Assembly: GCF_001667775.1 (NCBI RefSeq)
Contig: NZ_LZJI01000203.1
Coordinates: forward strand, 1-64,000
Direction of reading: 5' to 3'
DNA: 64,000 nt
Source: Mycobacterium sp. E1747
GTDB taxonomy: Bacteria > Actinomycetota > Actinomycetes > Mycobacteriales > Mycobacteriaceae
Part shown: piece by piece, positions 37,144 to 45,563 of the stretch
Position numbering within the stretch: the first letter of the stretch is position 1
Layout: every line of letters starts with the position of its first letter
Translations under genes and position numbers: made by a program
The notes under the pieces: model-generated
What the model was told of the DNA's origin: nothing
Databases searched by the model: none
What the model saw: the letters and a program-made list of their open reading frames with translations, nothing else

Positions 37144-37307
37144 GTCGGCAGTCTCGAGGTCCGGCGACCCAGTGGTCATAAGGCGTACTCAAACGTCTGG
37201 TGAGCGGGGCGTAAAGGTGGCCGCCGTTCTGTCGTCGACGAAGCGTTGGGCTGAGTCGGATTAGTCTGGTGCCGAATGATTTTCCTCAGCCGTAGGGAGG
37301 GCCGGAC

Positions 37308-37706
37308 GTGGGGCTCGTCGTGGAACGGATCGACCATGTGGTGCTGAACTGCCGAGACGTCGAGGCCACCGCCGCATGGTACGAGCGCGTTCTTGGGATG
37401 CGGCGGGAAACGTTCGGGTCGTCCAACCGAATCGCTTTGCGGTTCGGGGAGCAAAAACTGAACCTGCGGCCCGTCGGGGCGCTGGGCGATGACCCCGAGT
37501 GGGTCACCGGTTCGGTCGAAGCGGCGGGGTCCGAGGACCTGTGTTTCATCACTCGTTGCGGGCCGGACGAGGTGCGCTCCCACCTCGTGCGTTGTGGAGC
37601 GGAGATCGTCGCGGGGCCCGTCACCAGGACGGGGGCCTTGGGTCCGATGACCTCGCACTACTGCCGGGACGTCGATGGGAATCTTGTCGAAATCGCCGTT
37701 TACTGA
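37308..37706 (+). CDS. VOC family (glyoxalase/dioxygenase-like) protein
   Basis: 132 residues, GTG start behind AGGGAGGGC. Single vicinal-oxygen-chelate module: IDHVVLNCRDVEATAAWYERVLGM at the N-terminus, RDVDGNLVEIAVY at the C-terminus. The first His (IDHVV), His of TSHYC and final Glu (LVEIA) could be metal ligands. Its end overlaps the convergent cupin gene by seven bases. Function unknown. Confidence 0.82.
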   Translation: MGLVVERIDHVVLNCRDVEATAAWYERVLGMRRETFGSSNRIALRFGEQKLNLRPVGALGDDPEWVTGSVEAAGSEDLCFITRCGPDEVRSHLVRCGAEIVAGPVTRTGALGPMTSHYCRDVDGNLVEIAVY

Positions 37707-38158
37707 AGGGGATACAACGCCGGCAGGTTCACCACGACGGCCTCCTGGGTGCTGCGCGCGATGACCACCTCCGCCGGTGTGTCGGGGTCGGGGTTTTCCT
37801 CTCGGTGCGGCAGATACGGGGGGATGAACACATAGTCGCCGGGTGAAGTCGAGATACGTACCTCTTGCGCTCCGTCGTGGAAGACGAATTCCGGGTGGCC
37901 GCTGCGCACGTAGATGGCGGTTTCCGAGTCGCCGTGATGGTGGTCGGACGAGACGGTCGAGGGCGACGCGTGCGTCTCGCCCATCCAGAGTTTTTCGGCA
38001 CCGACCGACGTCCGGCTGAGCGCGGCGAAGCGGCGCAGTCCCTCCGACTGCGCGGTGTCGGAGCTGATATCGGCTGCCTTGACGTGGTGCACCCGGTTGT
38101 GGGTTGCCTGCGGTGTTGTCTCCTCGAAGTCCGGGTGGAATCCGTCTGCGGTGGCCAT
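37700..38158 (-). CDS. Cupin domain protein
   Basis: 152 residues. Cupin motif 1 is HHHGDSETAIYVRSGHPEF and motif 2 is PGDYVFIPPYLPHREENP, giving a plausible His/His/Glu/His metal site. Four bases separate it from the flavoprotein disulfide reductase downstream in the same direction, though reading order puts the reductase first. Probably one operon; the substrate is unknown. Confidence 0.8.
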   Translation of the reverse strand: MATADGFHPDFEETTPQATHNRVHHVKAADISSDTAQSEGLRRFAALSRTSVGAEKLWMGETHASPSTVSSDHHHGDSETAIYVRSGHPEFVFHDGAQEVRISTSPGDYVFIPPYLPHREENPDPDTPAEVVIARSTQEAVVVNLPALYPLQ

Positions 38159-38161
38159 GTG

Positions 38162-39613
38162 TCAATTATGGTCCGACGCATCCCGATACGCCTCGAGGAG
38201 CCGCAGCCAAAGCTCGCTGATCGTGGGGAAGCAGGGCACGGCGTGCCACAACCGGTCGACGGGCACCTCGCCCGCGACGGCGATGGTGGCGGAATGGAGA
38301 ATTTCGGTGACCCCCGGCCCGACCAGCGTGACCCCAAGCAAGCAACCGCGATCGAGGTCCACCACCATCCGCGCCCGCCCGGCGTACCCGTCCGCATAAA
38401 GCTTCGCCCCCGTCACGAGGTCACCGATCTGCACATCGACGGTCCGCACCCGATGGCCGGCCTGTTCGGCCTGCCGGGCCGTCAGGCCGACCGCGGCGGC
38501 TTCGGGAACGGTGAAGAAGGCCTGCGGCACGGCGTAATGGTCGGCGGTGGTTGCGTGCCGGCCCCACGGCGCGGTGTCCACCGCGTCACCCGCGGCCCGG
38601 GCTCCGATGGCCGCTCCGGCGATGCGGCCCTGGTACTTCCCCTGATGAGTCAGCAGGGCGCGGTGATTGACGTCGCCCGCCGCGTAGAGCCAACCGTCTT
38701 CGACGGCCCGCACTTGGCAGGTGTCGTCGACGTCGAGCCAGTCGCCGGGTGTTAGCCCGACGGTGCGCAGGCCGATGTCGTCGGTGAGCGGTGCGCGGCC
38801 CGTCGCGAAAAGCACTTCGTCGACCACCAATTCGGAGCCATCGTCCAGTACCAGGGTCACCTCTGCGCCGCCGGGCCGGCGCAGCGCGCGCACCGATACA
38901 CCGACGCGCACGTCGACGCCCGCATCGGCGAGGCCACGTCCCATGAGCTCACCGACGAAGGGCTCCATCCGCGGCAGTAGGCCCGAACCCCGTGCGAGGA
39001 GCGTCACCTGAGAGCCCAATCCTCGCCATGCGGTTGCCATTTCGACGCCCACACCGCCGGCGCCCACCACCGCGAGCCGCTCGGGGACCGAACTACTGTC
39101 GGTGGCCTGACGGTTGGTCCACGGCCGCGCTTCGTCGATGCCGGGCAAGTCGGGCAGCAGGGGCCGGCTGCCGGTGCAGACCACGACGGCGTGCCGCGCG
39201 GTCACGACGGACGTGGCTCCGTCGGACGCGGTGACCGCGACTCGCCGGGCGCCGTCCAATCGGCCATGGCCGCGTACCAGGGTGGCGCCGATGCCAGCCA
39301 CCCAGTCGGCCTGGCCGGTGTCGTCCCAGTCGGTGACGTAGCGGTTGCGGCGGCCGAAGACCCCCGCAACGCTGATGGGCCCGCTGACCGCCTCACGCGC
39401 GCCGTCGACTTGGCGGACCTCCGCGACGGCGATCACCGGACGCAGCAGGGCTTTACTGGGCACGCAGGCCCAGTAGGAACACTCGCCGCCGACGAGTTCG
39501 CGCTCGACCAGCGCGACGCTCAGGCCCGCGGCCCGGGCACGCTCTGCGGCGTTCTGCCCGATCGGCCCGGCGCCGAGCACAACGACGTCATAGCCGGTCT
39601 CTTCATGTGTCAT
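38162..39613 (-). CDS. FAD-dependent pyridine nucleotide-disulfide oxidoreductase
   Basis: 483 residues. N-terminal FAD fold YDVVVLGAGPIGQNAAERA; the redox-active disulfide is in GGECSYWACVPSKAL (CxxxxC, as in lipoamide dehydrogenase/mercuric reductase). NAD fold VVGAGGVGVEMA; second FAD motif LYAAGDVN. The C-terminal dimerisation domain lacks the HPTxxE motif of lipoamide dehydrogenase: FPTISELWLRLLEAYRD is seen instead, with the preceding His replaced. Rv0794c by position. Mercury or quinone reduction is possible, not demonstrated. Confidence 0.88.
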   Translation of the reverse strand: MTHEETGYDVVVLGAGPIGQNAAERARAAGLSVALVERELVGGECSYWACVPSKALLRPVIAVAEVRQVDGAREAVSGPISVAGVFGRRNRYVTDWDDTGQADWVAGIGATLVRGHGRLDGARRVAVTASDGATSVVTARHAVVVCTGSRPLLPDLPGIDEARPWTNRQATDSSSVPERLAVVGAGGVGVEMATAWRGLGSQVTLLARGSGLLPRMEPFVGELMGRGLADAGVDVRVGVSVRALRRPGGAEVTLVLDDGSELVVDEVLFATGRAPLTDDIGLRTVGLTPGDWLDVDDTCQVRAVEDGWLYAAGDVNHRALLTHQGKYQGRIAGAAIGARAAGDAVDTAPWGRHATTADHYAVPQAFFTVPEAAAVGLTARQAEQAGHRVRTVDVQIGDLVTGAKLYADGYAGRARMVVDLDRGCLLGVTLVGPGVTEILHSATIAVAGEVPVDRLWHAVPCFPTISELWLRLLEAYRDASDHN

Positions 39614-39637
39614 CTTTGGTGTCCTCCCCGGTTGTAT

Positions 39638-40312
39638 TCAGTTGTCGATCAGCTGTGCGGCGAGCTGGGGCAGGTCACGCGCCACCAAGTTCGGTGGGGG
39701 CAGCCCCTCGACGGCCAGATTGCCGGGCCGGGCGATGAGCGCCCCGCTGAAGCCGACATTCTGGGCACCTAGGATGTCCCACGCGTGGGCGGCCACCATC
39801 ATGCAGTCGGCCGGGGCCACTTCGAGCGTCTCGCACGCGTATCGGTACACGGCGGGCGACGGCTTGAAGGCGTGGCATGCGTCGACGCTCAATTGGTGTT
39901 CGAAGAATTCGGCCAGACCGGAACTCTGCAGTGCCGTGGGCCCATCCGGGTTGGGTGGTGAGTTGGTCAGCGTGATCAGGCGAAAACCGTTGTCTTTCAA
40001 CCTGGCGAGTCCCTCCGCCGCGTCCGGGTGGGCGGGCATGGTGAGCAAGCCGGTCTTCAGGCGGTGCGCGTCAGCGTCGGAGACGGCCACCCCGTGGATA
40101 TCGCCAACCATGCGAAACACGCCTTGAGCCAGTGTGGAGAAGTCCACATAACAGTCCGCCAATGTCGCCGACATCGAGTACATGACCAACTGGGCGAACC
40201 ACTCGCGAAGCACTCGCCGGTCGCCGAACCGTTCAGCGAAAAGCGGTGACAGCGACTCGATGTCGACCAACGTCTCGTTAACGTCGAACACCAGGACGGA
40301 CGGCACGGGCAT
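39638..40312 (-). CDS. Haloacid dehalogenase type II-like HAD hydrolase
   Basis: 224 residues from the ATG at 40312. Nucleophile Asp in VLVFDVNETLVD, motif II in LITLTNSPPN, Lys in FKPSPAVYRYA and motif III in MMVAAHAWDILGAQ. The NETL, HAWD and KPSP signatures match L-2-haloacid dehalogenases rather than generic phosphatases. It starts two bases after the stop of the TMEM175-like gene, so both are in one transcript. Confidence 0.87.
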   Translation of the reverse strand: MPVPSVLVFDVNETLVDIESLSPLFAERFGDRRVLREWFAQLVMYSMSATLADCYVDFSTLAQGVFRMVGDIHGVAVSDADAHRLKTGLLTMPAHPDAAEGLARLKDNGFRLITLTNSPPNPDGPTALQSSGLAEFFEHQLSVDACHAFKPSPAVYRYACETLEVAPADCMMVAAHAWDILGAQNVGFSGALIARPGNLAVEGLPPPNLVARDLPQLAAQLIDN

Positions 40313-40314
40313 GA

Positions 40315-40908
40315 TCAGGCTTCGACCTTCCTCAGATTGGGAACGTCCGGTCGTAGATACCCGATCAAACAAAGGCAAATCAATGTCATTCCCAGCAACG
40401 GCCACCAGAGGGCGGTCAACCCGGCCGTTGTGAAAACGCCGACCGTGATGAAGGATCTCATCCGCATGAGCCTGCGCATCCGATCGGTGAGGTCTTCGTG
40501 GGCCGGCCGATCGATCACTTCGCGGCATAACGCCAGATAGGTGACGTTGACGAGGACGAAGACGAACGCGTACAAGGCCACGGGCGCCGCGGCGAGCCTG
40601 CTGTCGGCGATCCACTCGGTGGTGATCGGAATGAGCGAGACCGAAAACAAGTGTGCGAAATTCGACCACACCAACCGCGGCGTCGCCAGCTCCGCGTAGC
40701 TGAGCAAGTGATGATGGTTGACCCACACGATCGCGATGAACAGGTAGCTCACCACATAACTCAGGCCGGTCGGCCACAGGGGTAGCAACGCGCTGAAGCT
40801 GTGGGCGGCCGGCGGCCTGAGCTCGAGCACCAGGATCGTGATCAGCACCGCGAAAACCCCGTCGGAGAATGCTCCTACCCTGTCCGGGTTGGTTTTCCGC
40901 CCGACCAC
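40315..40908 (-). CDS. TMEM175/DUF1211 family potassium channel-like membrane protein
   Basis: 197 residues with about six hydrophobic helices. N-terminal RVGAFSDGVFAVLITILVLE contains the FSDGVFA filter signature of TMEM175 channels; HHHLL in VNHHHLLSYA is also typical. Bacterial TMEM175 proteins are tetrameric K+ channels; whether this one conducts is not known. Upstream of and nearly touching the HAD gene. Confidence 0.85.
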   Translation of the reverse strand: MVGRKTNPDRVGAFSDGVFAVLITILVLELRPPAAHSFSALLPLWPTGLSYVVSYLFIAIVWVNHHHLLSYAELATPRLVWSNFAHLFSVSLIPITTEWIADSRLAAAPVALYAFVFVLVNVTYLALCREVIDRPAHEDLTDRMRRLMRMRSFITVGVFTTAGLTALWWPLLGMTLICLCLIGYLRPDVPNLRKVEA

Positions 40909-40931
40909 TACGCCTCCTCAGGCCGAAGTCC

Positions 40932-41813
40932 TTATTTGATCCCCGCGGTTGGTGTCTTCCCTAAGACCTCATCTGTGTCGAGCCCCCGGTCGACCCCGTG
41001 GGGAATGACGGTCTGGCCGGGCTCGAGCCGCAGCTGCTTGCCGTCGAGGTAGACGTCGATCTTGTCCGGTTCGAAGGACACCAAGTCACTGACTCGCATC
41101 ACCTCGCGCCAGGCGTTCCGATAAGACCACGCCGCGCGCTTGCGGTCGCCGATATCGTAGTAGGAGCAGATCCCCTTGTATGGGCAAAAGGTCTGCGTGT
41201 CAACCAGTTCGAGGGCAGATTCGTCAATGTCCTCGCGTGTCACGTACCAGCGCGGCGCGAACCCGGATTCGTACAGGGCGAGCGGACGCCTGGTGTCGGC
41301 AATCACCCGGTCGCCGTTGCGTACGGTCAGATGCCTTGCAGTGGAACGGATATCGATCCGATGATAGGCATCGGCAGCATGTCCGACGATGCGTTCGTCC
41401 TCTTCGTAGAAGGCGTCCATAGCGCGCCACGCGAATGCCAGGTGCCCGTCGAGGATCGATGCATACGGTGGCAGGGCCGTGTGCTGCCAGGCGGCGTGGC
41501 TGGTCGCCCGCTCCGCGACTTTGATAGTGAACCACTTTGTGTCGCGCAAGTCCTCATGCTGCGTGAGCCTGTCTTCGGCCGCCAGGACCCCGGCCTCGAT
41601 ATCGCCGAGTGGGAAGTAGGCGACCGGATAGCGGCCAGGCTCATGCAACAGAACTACGTTCTCGCTGTCGGCGATCCATCTGTCCGCGAAAAGCACTCGC
41701 ATCCGCCGCCGCAGCGGCTCCACGTACAGCAACCGTCGTGGTAGCGGCCCCTCGGTCAGGAACCGTCCCACCGATCCGGTTGCAAGCGGACCTTGCTGCC
41801 ATGCCAGCCCCAT
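40932..41813 (-). CDS. DUF427 domain protein (two repeats)
   Basis: 293 residues with two DUF427 units: RRMRVLFADRWIADSENVVLLHEPGRYPVAYFP with YASILDGHLAFAWRAMDAFYEEDE, then HLTVRNGDRVIADTRRP with TFCPYKGICSYYDIG. The CPYKG and FEPDKIDVYLDGKQL elements are family hallmarks. Cytosolic, function unknown. It ends 23 bases before the TMEM175 gene and may lead that operon. Confidence 0.85.
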   Translation of the reverse strand: MGLAWQQGPLATGSVGRFLTEGPLPRRLLYVEPLRRRMRVLFADRWIADSENVVLLHEPGRYPVAYFPLGDIEAGVLAAEDRLTQHEDLRDTKWFTIKVAERATSHAAWQHTALPPYASILDGHLAFAWRAMDAFYEEDERIVGHAADAYHRIDIRSTARHLTVRNGDRVIADTRRPLALYESGFAPRWYVTREDIDESALELVDTQTFCPYKGICSYYDIGDRKRAAWSYRNAWREVMRVSDLVSFEPDKIDVYLDGKQLRLEPGQTVIPHGVDRGLDTDEVLGKTPTAGIK

Positions 41814-41855
41814 TGTTGAGTCCCTCCTCCGCGAAATCGTTGCCGGACAGGCTTC

Positions 41856-42902
41856 TCACCGCATCACGACGACCATCTTGCCGCCGGCTTCTCCCGATTC
41901 CATCACGCGGTGCGCCTCGTGAATCTCGTCGAAAGCGAAGACGCGGGACGGCTTGGCCTCCAGCCTGCCCTGTGCGACCTGCCGCGCGATGTCTTGCAGG
42001 GGGACATCAGATAGCGGAAAGCCAGGTTCCCCAAACACGAAGCTGCCAAAGAAGTTCCAGTTGACCCCGCTCGCCATGCGCAACAGCGGGTTGAAATTTC
42101 CGATCGGTTCGAGCCCGCCCAGCCATCCCGCCAGGCAGGCCGTTCCGCCACGGCGCAACATGTCGAGGGAGTCCAGGATGGTGCTGTTGCCGACCAAGTC
42201 CAGGACGGCATCGACCTGCTTGGCCTCGGAGAGATGGTCGGCCAAATCGTGCCTTTCCACTTCGACGCGGGATGCGCCCAGCCCCTCAAGGATCGGAAAC
42301 CGGACGTGGCTTCGCGCGGTGGCAATGACGCGTGCGCCGGCGGCGACGGCCATCTTGAGCGCGGCCTGCCCGAGCGACGAGGTCGCGCCGCGCAGGACCA
42401 ACGTCTGTCCGGACTTCAGGTCGAGGTTGCGGAAGAGGCAGGTCCAAGCGACCGCGTAGGTTTCGGGCAGCGCGGCCAACTGCGGCCAGGGCAGATCGGA
42501 TTCGATGAGGGCGACGTTCGCCGCGCGCACGCGGGTGTACTGCGCGTAGCTGCCATTGATGGTTCGGCCCAGGCCGCCCATCAATGCCGCGACCTTGGCG
42601 CCAACGGGGAACTCGCCGCCCGGGCAGGAATCGACGACGCCGACGCATTCAATGCCGCTGACCTCCGCGGCTTCGGCCCATTCGCCCCGGCGCATGTGCA
42701 GCTCGGCGTGATTGATACCGAAGGCCTTGACCTCGATCACCACTTCGCCGTCCCTGGGCAGCGGCTTCGGAATGTCTTCGTAGGCCAAGCTGTCCAGGCC
42801 GCCGAACCCTTTCAGGACGATCGCGCGCATGGTCTCGCCGCCGGGCTGCTCGCGCACCATCGCGGGGGCGGTGGGTAGCTCAGGCGCATCGGTGGTGGAC
42901 AC
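41856..42902 (-). CDS. MDR-superfamily zinc-type quinone oxidoreductase
   Basis: 348 residues from the GTG at 42902, chosen for the strong GGGAGGAG six bases upstream; an ATG at 42830 (MRAIVLKGFGG) would give the bare catalytic core. Motifs: INHAELHMRRGEW, GIECVGVV, LVLRGATSSLGQAAL for NADPH. It lacks the zinc cysteine cluster, as in quinone oxidoreductases. Two TGGG-N8-CCCA sites lie about 80-120 bases upstream; the same motif precedes the adjacent TetR pair and alpha/beta hydrolase. Confidence 0.87.
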   Translation of the reverse strand: MSTTDAPELPTAPAMVREQPGGETMRAIVLKGFGGLDSLAYEDIPKPLPRDGEVVIEVKAFGINHAELHMRRGEWAEAAEVSGIECVGVVDSCPGGEFPVGAKVAALMGGLGRTINGSYAQYTRVRAANVALIESDLPWPQLAALPETYAVAWTCLFRNLDLKSGQTLVLRGATSSLGQAALKMAVAAGARVIATARSHVRFPILEGLGASRVEVERHDLADHLSEAKQVDAVLDLVGNSTILDSLDMLRRGGTACLAGWLGGLEPIGNFNPLLRMASGVNWNFFGSFVFGEPGFPLSDVPLQDIARQVAQGRLEAKPSRVFAFDEIHEAHRVMESGEAGGKMVVVMR

Positions 42903-42983
42903 GCGCCGCTCCTCCCAAGTATTCAGCGGACGCTGGGACATCAACGGTTGTGTCGGAACTGGTGAGCTGCCGCCAGACGTTAC

Positions 42984-42999
42984 TGGGCCAATCAACCCA
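42984..42999. promoter_or_regulatory. Putative TetR operator A
   Basis: TGGGCCAATCAACCCA, a TGGG-N8-CCCA palindrome in the promoter of the MDR oxidoreductase, 23 bp (centre to centre) from operator B. Confidence 0.6.
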
Positions 43000-43006
43000 A
43001 TTATTA

Positions 43007-43022
43007 TGGGCTAGCCATCCCA
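43007..43022. promoter_or_regulatory. Putative TetR operator B
   Basis: TGGGCTAGCCATCCCA, second site upstream of the MDR oxidoreductase and just past the stop of the second TetR gene. Shares outer and several inner bases with the sites at 44439 and 45415. Confidence 0.65.
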
Positions 43023-43044
43023 GTATGTCCAGCGGGCGGTAACG

Positions 43045-43719
43045 TCACCCGGATCGGGAAGTGCCGCGGCGCCGGGTCGAAGTGGATCGGCCCTTGCGCG
43101 TTCGCGGCGCGAACGAGCGAACGTAGTAGACGGCGGCGTTGACGGCGGCGCGCAGCGGTTCCGCGTCCCCGGTCGAGTACGTCAGCATGGCCCCGCCTTG
43201 GTGGGCGACGACCAACGACACCGCCAGGTGCCGCGGATCGGCGTCAGGGCGCAGGTCGCCGCGCCGGCGCATCGCCGTAAGACCGGTCTCGAACAAACCG
43301 ATCCACGCGTCATAACCGGCGGAGAGATCGTCGTGAATTTCGTCGTCGGCATCGATCAGCTCGCCCGCCAAGGAGCCGTAGACGCAACCGCCGACCCGGT
43401 ACACGGTGTCGACGTCGGCGATGCAGGCGTCGGCCCAGGCCTGCAGCGCGGCGAAGCTGTCGAGGGCGCCCAACGGTGGCTGAGTGTGGAAAGCTCGCAC
43501 GTCGTCGCGGCGGGTGGAAATCACCTGACGGGTCAGATCGCGTTTGTCCCGGAAGTAGTGCGCGACCTGTGAGCCGCCCACTCGCGCTGCACGCCGCACC
43601 TGCTCGATGCTGGTGTTGGCGACGCCACGCTCGAACATGAGCCGCGCGGCGGCGTCGATGATGCGCGCGCGAGTCGCCAGGCCCTTGCGGGTGAATTGTG
43701 CTGGGCTGTCGTCGCTCAC
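43045..43719 (-). CDS. TetR family regulator (second of a coupled pair)
   Basis: 224 residues, GTG start at 43719 overlapping the stop of the preceding TetR gene (GTGA). HTH: NTSIEQVRRAARVGGSQVAHYFRDK. The paralogue upstream has NMENVRRAASVSGSQLAHYFADK, so the recognition helices are nearly identical and both may bind the same operator, perhaps as a heterodimer. The C-terminal tail is very basic (RTRKGRSTSTRRRGTS). Confidence 0.88.
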   Translation of the reverse strand: MSDDSPAQFTRKGLATRARIIDAAARLMFERGVANTSIEQVRRAARVGGSQVAHYFRDKRDLTRQVISTRRDDVRAFHTQPPLGALDSFAALQAWADACIADVDTVYRVGGCVYGSLAGELIDADDEIHDDLSAGYDAWIGLFETGLTAMRRRGDLRPDADPRHLAVSLVVAHQGGAMLTYSTGDAEPLRAAVNAAVYYVRSFAPRTRKGRSTSTRRRGTSRSG

Positions 43720-44405
43720 GTGGCGGTCCTCGCGCGTCGTCGCGGACGCCGCGCAGGTCTTGGCACCCGCTCGTCGGGGTCGGCGGCGAAGGTGCGCAGG
43801 TAGTTGATCGCGAAGCGAACTGCGTCGGCATGCGGCCATTCCGCCCGGTAGGTGAAGGCCAAGGTGCCACCGCCCTGATGGGCGGCGACAATGACCATCG
43901 CCAAGCGTCGAGGGTCGGCGTCCGCGACCAAGACGCCGTCATCTTTCATCCGCTGGATCGCGGCCTCGAGCAGGTCGACCCACTGCCAATAGCCGGTCGC
44001 CAGCGTTTCACGCGTCGGGTCGTCGGACTTCGCCAGCTGGGCGGCAAGTGCGTGGTAGGTGGGCGTGCCGAAAAATCCGATGCGCCTGAGGTACCGCATG
44101 TTGAGATCACCCCAACGCTCGAAGTCGTCGAACGACGCCAGGCCTCCTAGCTTGGGCTGCCGGTGAAAGTCGAGGACCACCCCAATCTGGCGCCGGAGAA
44201 CCGCGCGGATCAGCGCGCCCTTGTCGGCGAAGTAATGGGCAAGCTGGGAACCGCTGACCGACGCGGCCCTGCGAACGTTCTCCATGTTCGCCGCGGACAG
44301 GCCCTCGGTGACGATCAGTTGGGCGGCCGCTTCCACGACGCGATCCCGGGTGGCGCGCCCCTTGGCGGTCAACCGTTGTTCATCGTGAACACCGGGATGG
44401 GCCAT
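43716..44405 (-). CDS. TetR family regulator (first of a coupled pair)
   Basis: 229 residues, ATG start. HTH in NMENVRRAASVSGSQLAHYFADKGALI; ligand domain ends in a basic tail (RPARRPRRRART). A TGGG-N8-CCCA palindrome sits 34 bases before the start, consistent with autoregulation. Four-base overlap with the second TetR gene means fixed co-production. Likely controls the flanking oxidoreductase and hydrolase. Confidence 0.88.
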   Translation of the reverse strand: MAHPGVHDEQRLTAKGRATRDRVVEAAAQLIVTEGLSAANMENVRRAASVSGSQLAHYFADKGALIRAVLRRQIGVVLDFHRQPKLGGLASFDDFERWGDLNMRYLRRIGFFGTPTYHALAAQLAKSDDPTRETLATGYWQWVDLLEAAIQRMKDDGVLVADADPRRLAMVIVAAHQGGGTLAFTYRAEWPHADAVRFAINYLRTFAADPDERVPRPARRPRRRARTAT

Positions 44406-44438
44406 GGCGTCAGGCTAACCCGCGAGCGCTCCAAACTA

Positions 44439-44454
44439 TGGGATATCCAACCCA
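44439..44454. promoter_or_regulatory. Putative TetR operator C
   Basis: TGGGATATCCAACCCA (reverse TGGGTTGGATATCCCA), 34 bases upstream of the TetR pair. Confidence 0.65.
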
Positions 44455-44472
44455 TTCATTTCAGCGGGCCGG

Positions 44473-45345
44473 TCAGGCGGCCATGTCTACCTTGTCGAGG
44501 AAGCCGCGGATCAGCCCGGCGACCTCGTCCAGTGCGGACTCCAGCAGGAAGTGCCCGCCGTCGAGCAAGCGGATCTCGGCATTGGGCAGGTCATCGGCGA
44601 ACGCCGTGGCGCCGGCTGGGCCGAAGATCTCGTCGCCGCGGCCCCACACCGCCAGCAGCGGTACCTGGCTGGCGCGGAAGTATTCGTGCAAACGCGGGTA
44701 GAGCGGCGCGTTGGTTGCGTAGTCCCGCAACAGTTTCAGCTGCACCAAGTCGTTGCCCGGTCGCGATATGAGCGCGTAATCGTGATGCCACGATTCGGGG
44801 TCGACGAGGGTCTCGTCGGGGACGCCGGTGACATATTGCCAGCGGGTGGCGTCCAGCGTGAGGAACTGCCGGACCGCCGCCTCGTTGCCGGGTGTTTGTT
44901 CACTTTGGTAAGCCCGCACGATCTTCCAGAAGCTGTCGACGAATCCCGCGTCGTAGCCATTGCCGTTCTGGGTGATGATCGCGGTGATCGACGACGGGTC
45001 GCGCAGCGCCAGCCGCCAGCCGATCGGCGCACCGTAGTCCTGGACGTACATCGCATACCGGCCGACGTGGACCGCGCGCAGCAACGCGGCAGTGATGTCG
45101 GTCAGCGCGTCGAAGGTGTAGTCGAACTTCTGGACGGACGGTGCGTCGGAGAGCCCGAAGCCCAGGTGATCCGGCGCGATGACGTGATAGCGGTCGGCAA
45201 GAACGGGGATCAGATGGCGGAACATGTAGGAGCTGGTGGGAAACCCGTGCAACAGCACCAGCGCGGGAGCGTTCGGGTCACCCGCTTCGCGGAAGAAGAG
45301 CCGCTGACCGTCGACGTTGGCATAGCGATGATGAACAGCCGCCAT
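44473..45345 (-). CDS. Alpha/beta hydrolase, haloalkane dehalogenase/epoxide hydrolase type
   Basis: 290 residues from the ATG at 45345, set by AAGGAGGAAAGCC directly upstream. HGFPTSSYMFRHLIP oxyanion motif; the nucleophile elbow VQDYGAPIGWR has Asp, the mark of haloalkane dehalogenases and epoxide hydrolases; acid in VWGRGDEIFGPAG, His in DGGHFLLES. A TGGG-N8-CCCA site lies 70 bases upstream. Probably detoxifies a small electrophile together with the MDR reductase. Confidence 0.88.
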   Translation of the reverse strand: MAAVHHRYANVDGQRLFFREAGDPNAPALVLLHGFPTSSYMFRHLIPVLADRYHVIAPDHLGFGLSDAPSVQKFDYTFDALTDITAALLRAVHVGRYAMYVQDYGAPIGWRLALRDPSSITAIITQNGNGYDAGFVDSFWKIVRAYQSEQTPGNEAAVRQFLTLDATRWQYVTGVPDETLVDPESWHHDYALISRPGNDLVQLKLLRDYATNAPLYPRLHEYFRASQVPLLAVWGRGDEIFGPAGATAFADDLPNAEIRLLDGGHFLLESALDEVAGLIRGFLDKVDMAA

Positions 45346-45414
45346 GGCTTTCCTCCTTATTTCGCCCTCGAATGCCGAGCGGCTTGCAACGAAGTTGCCG
45401 CCACCGGGATATTC

Positions 45415-45430
45415 TGGGTTATACATCCCA
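45415..45430. promoter_or_regulatory. Putative TetR operator D
   Basis: TGGGTTATACATCCCA, 70 bases upstream of the alpha/beta hydrolase start. With the other sites it gives the consensus TGGGYT(R)N3(A)TCCCA. Confidence 0.65.
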
Positions 45431-45563
45431 TTATGCACCAGAACTTGTTCCGCGCAACAATCGCGCTACCGCTCACGGCTGTGTTCCGTGACGTGTTGCC
45501 GTTGCCTTCGGGCTGACATAGTGTGAGCCAGCCCTGGAATTCGGGGCCTGCGGAGGTGGCGCT

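Noticed and set aside
36092..37307. Insertion sequence or phage scar in place of missing conserved genes
   Set aside because: No transposase residues, terminal repeats or target duplications were visible; simple deletion and decay explain it.
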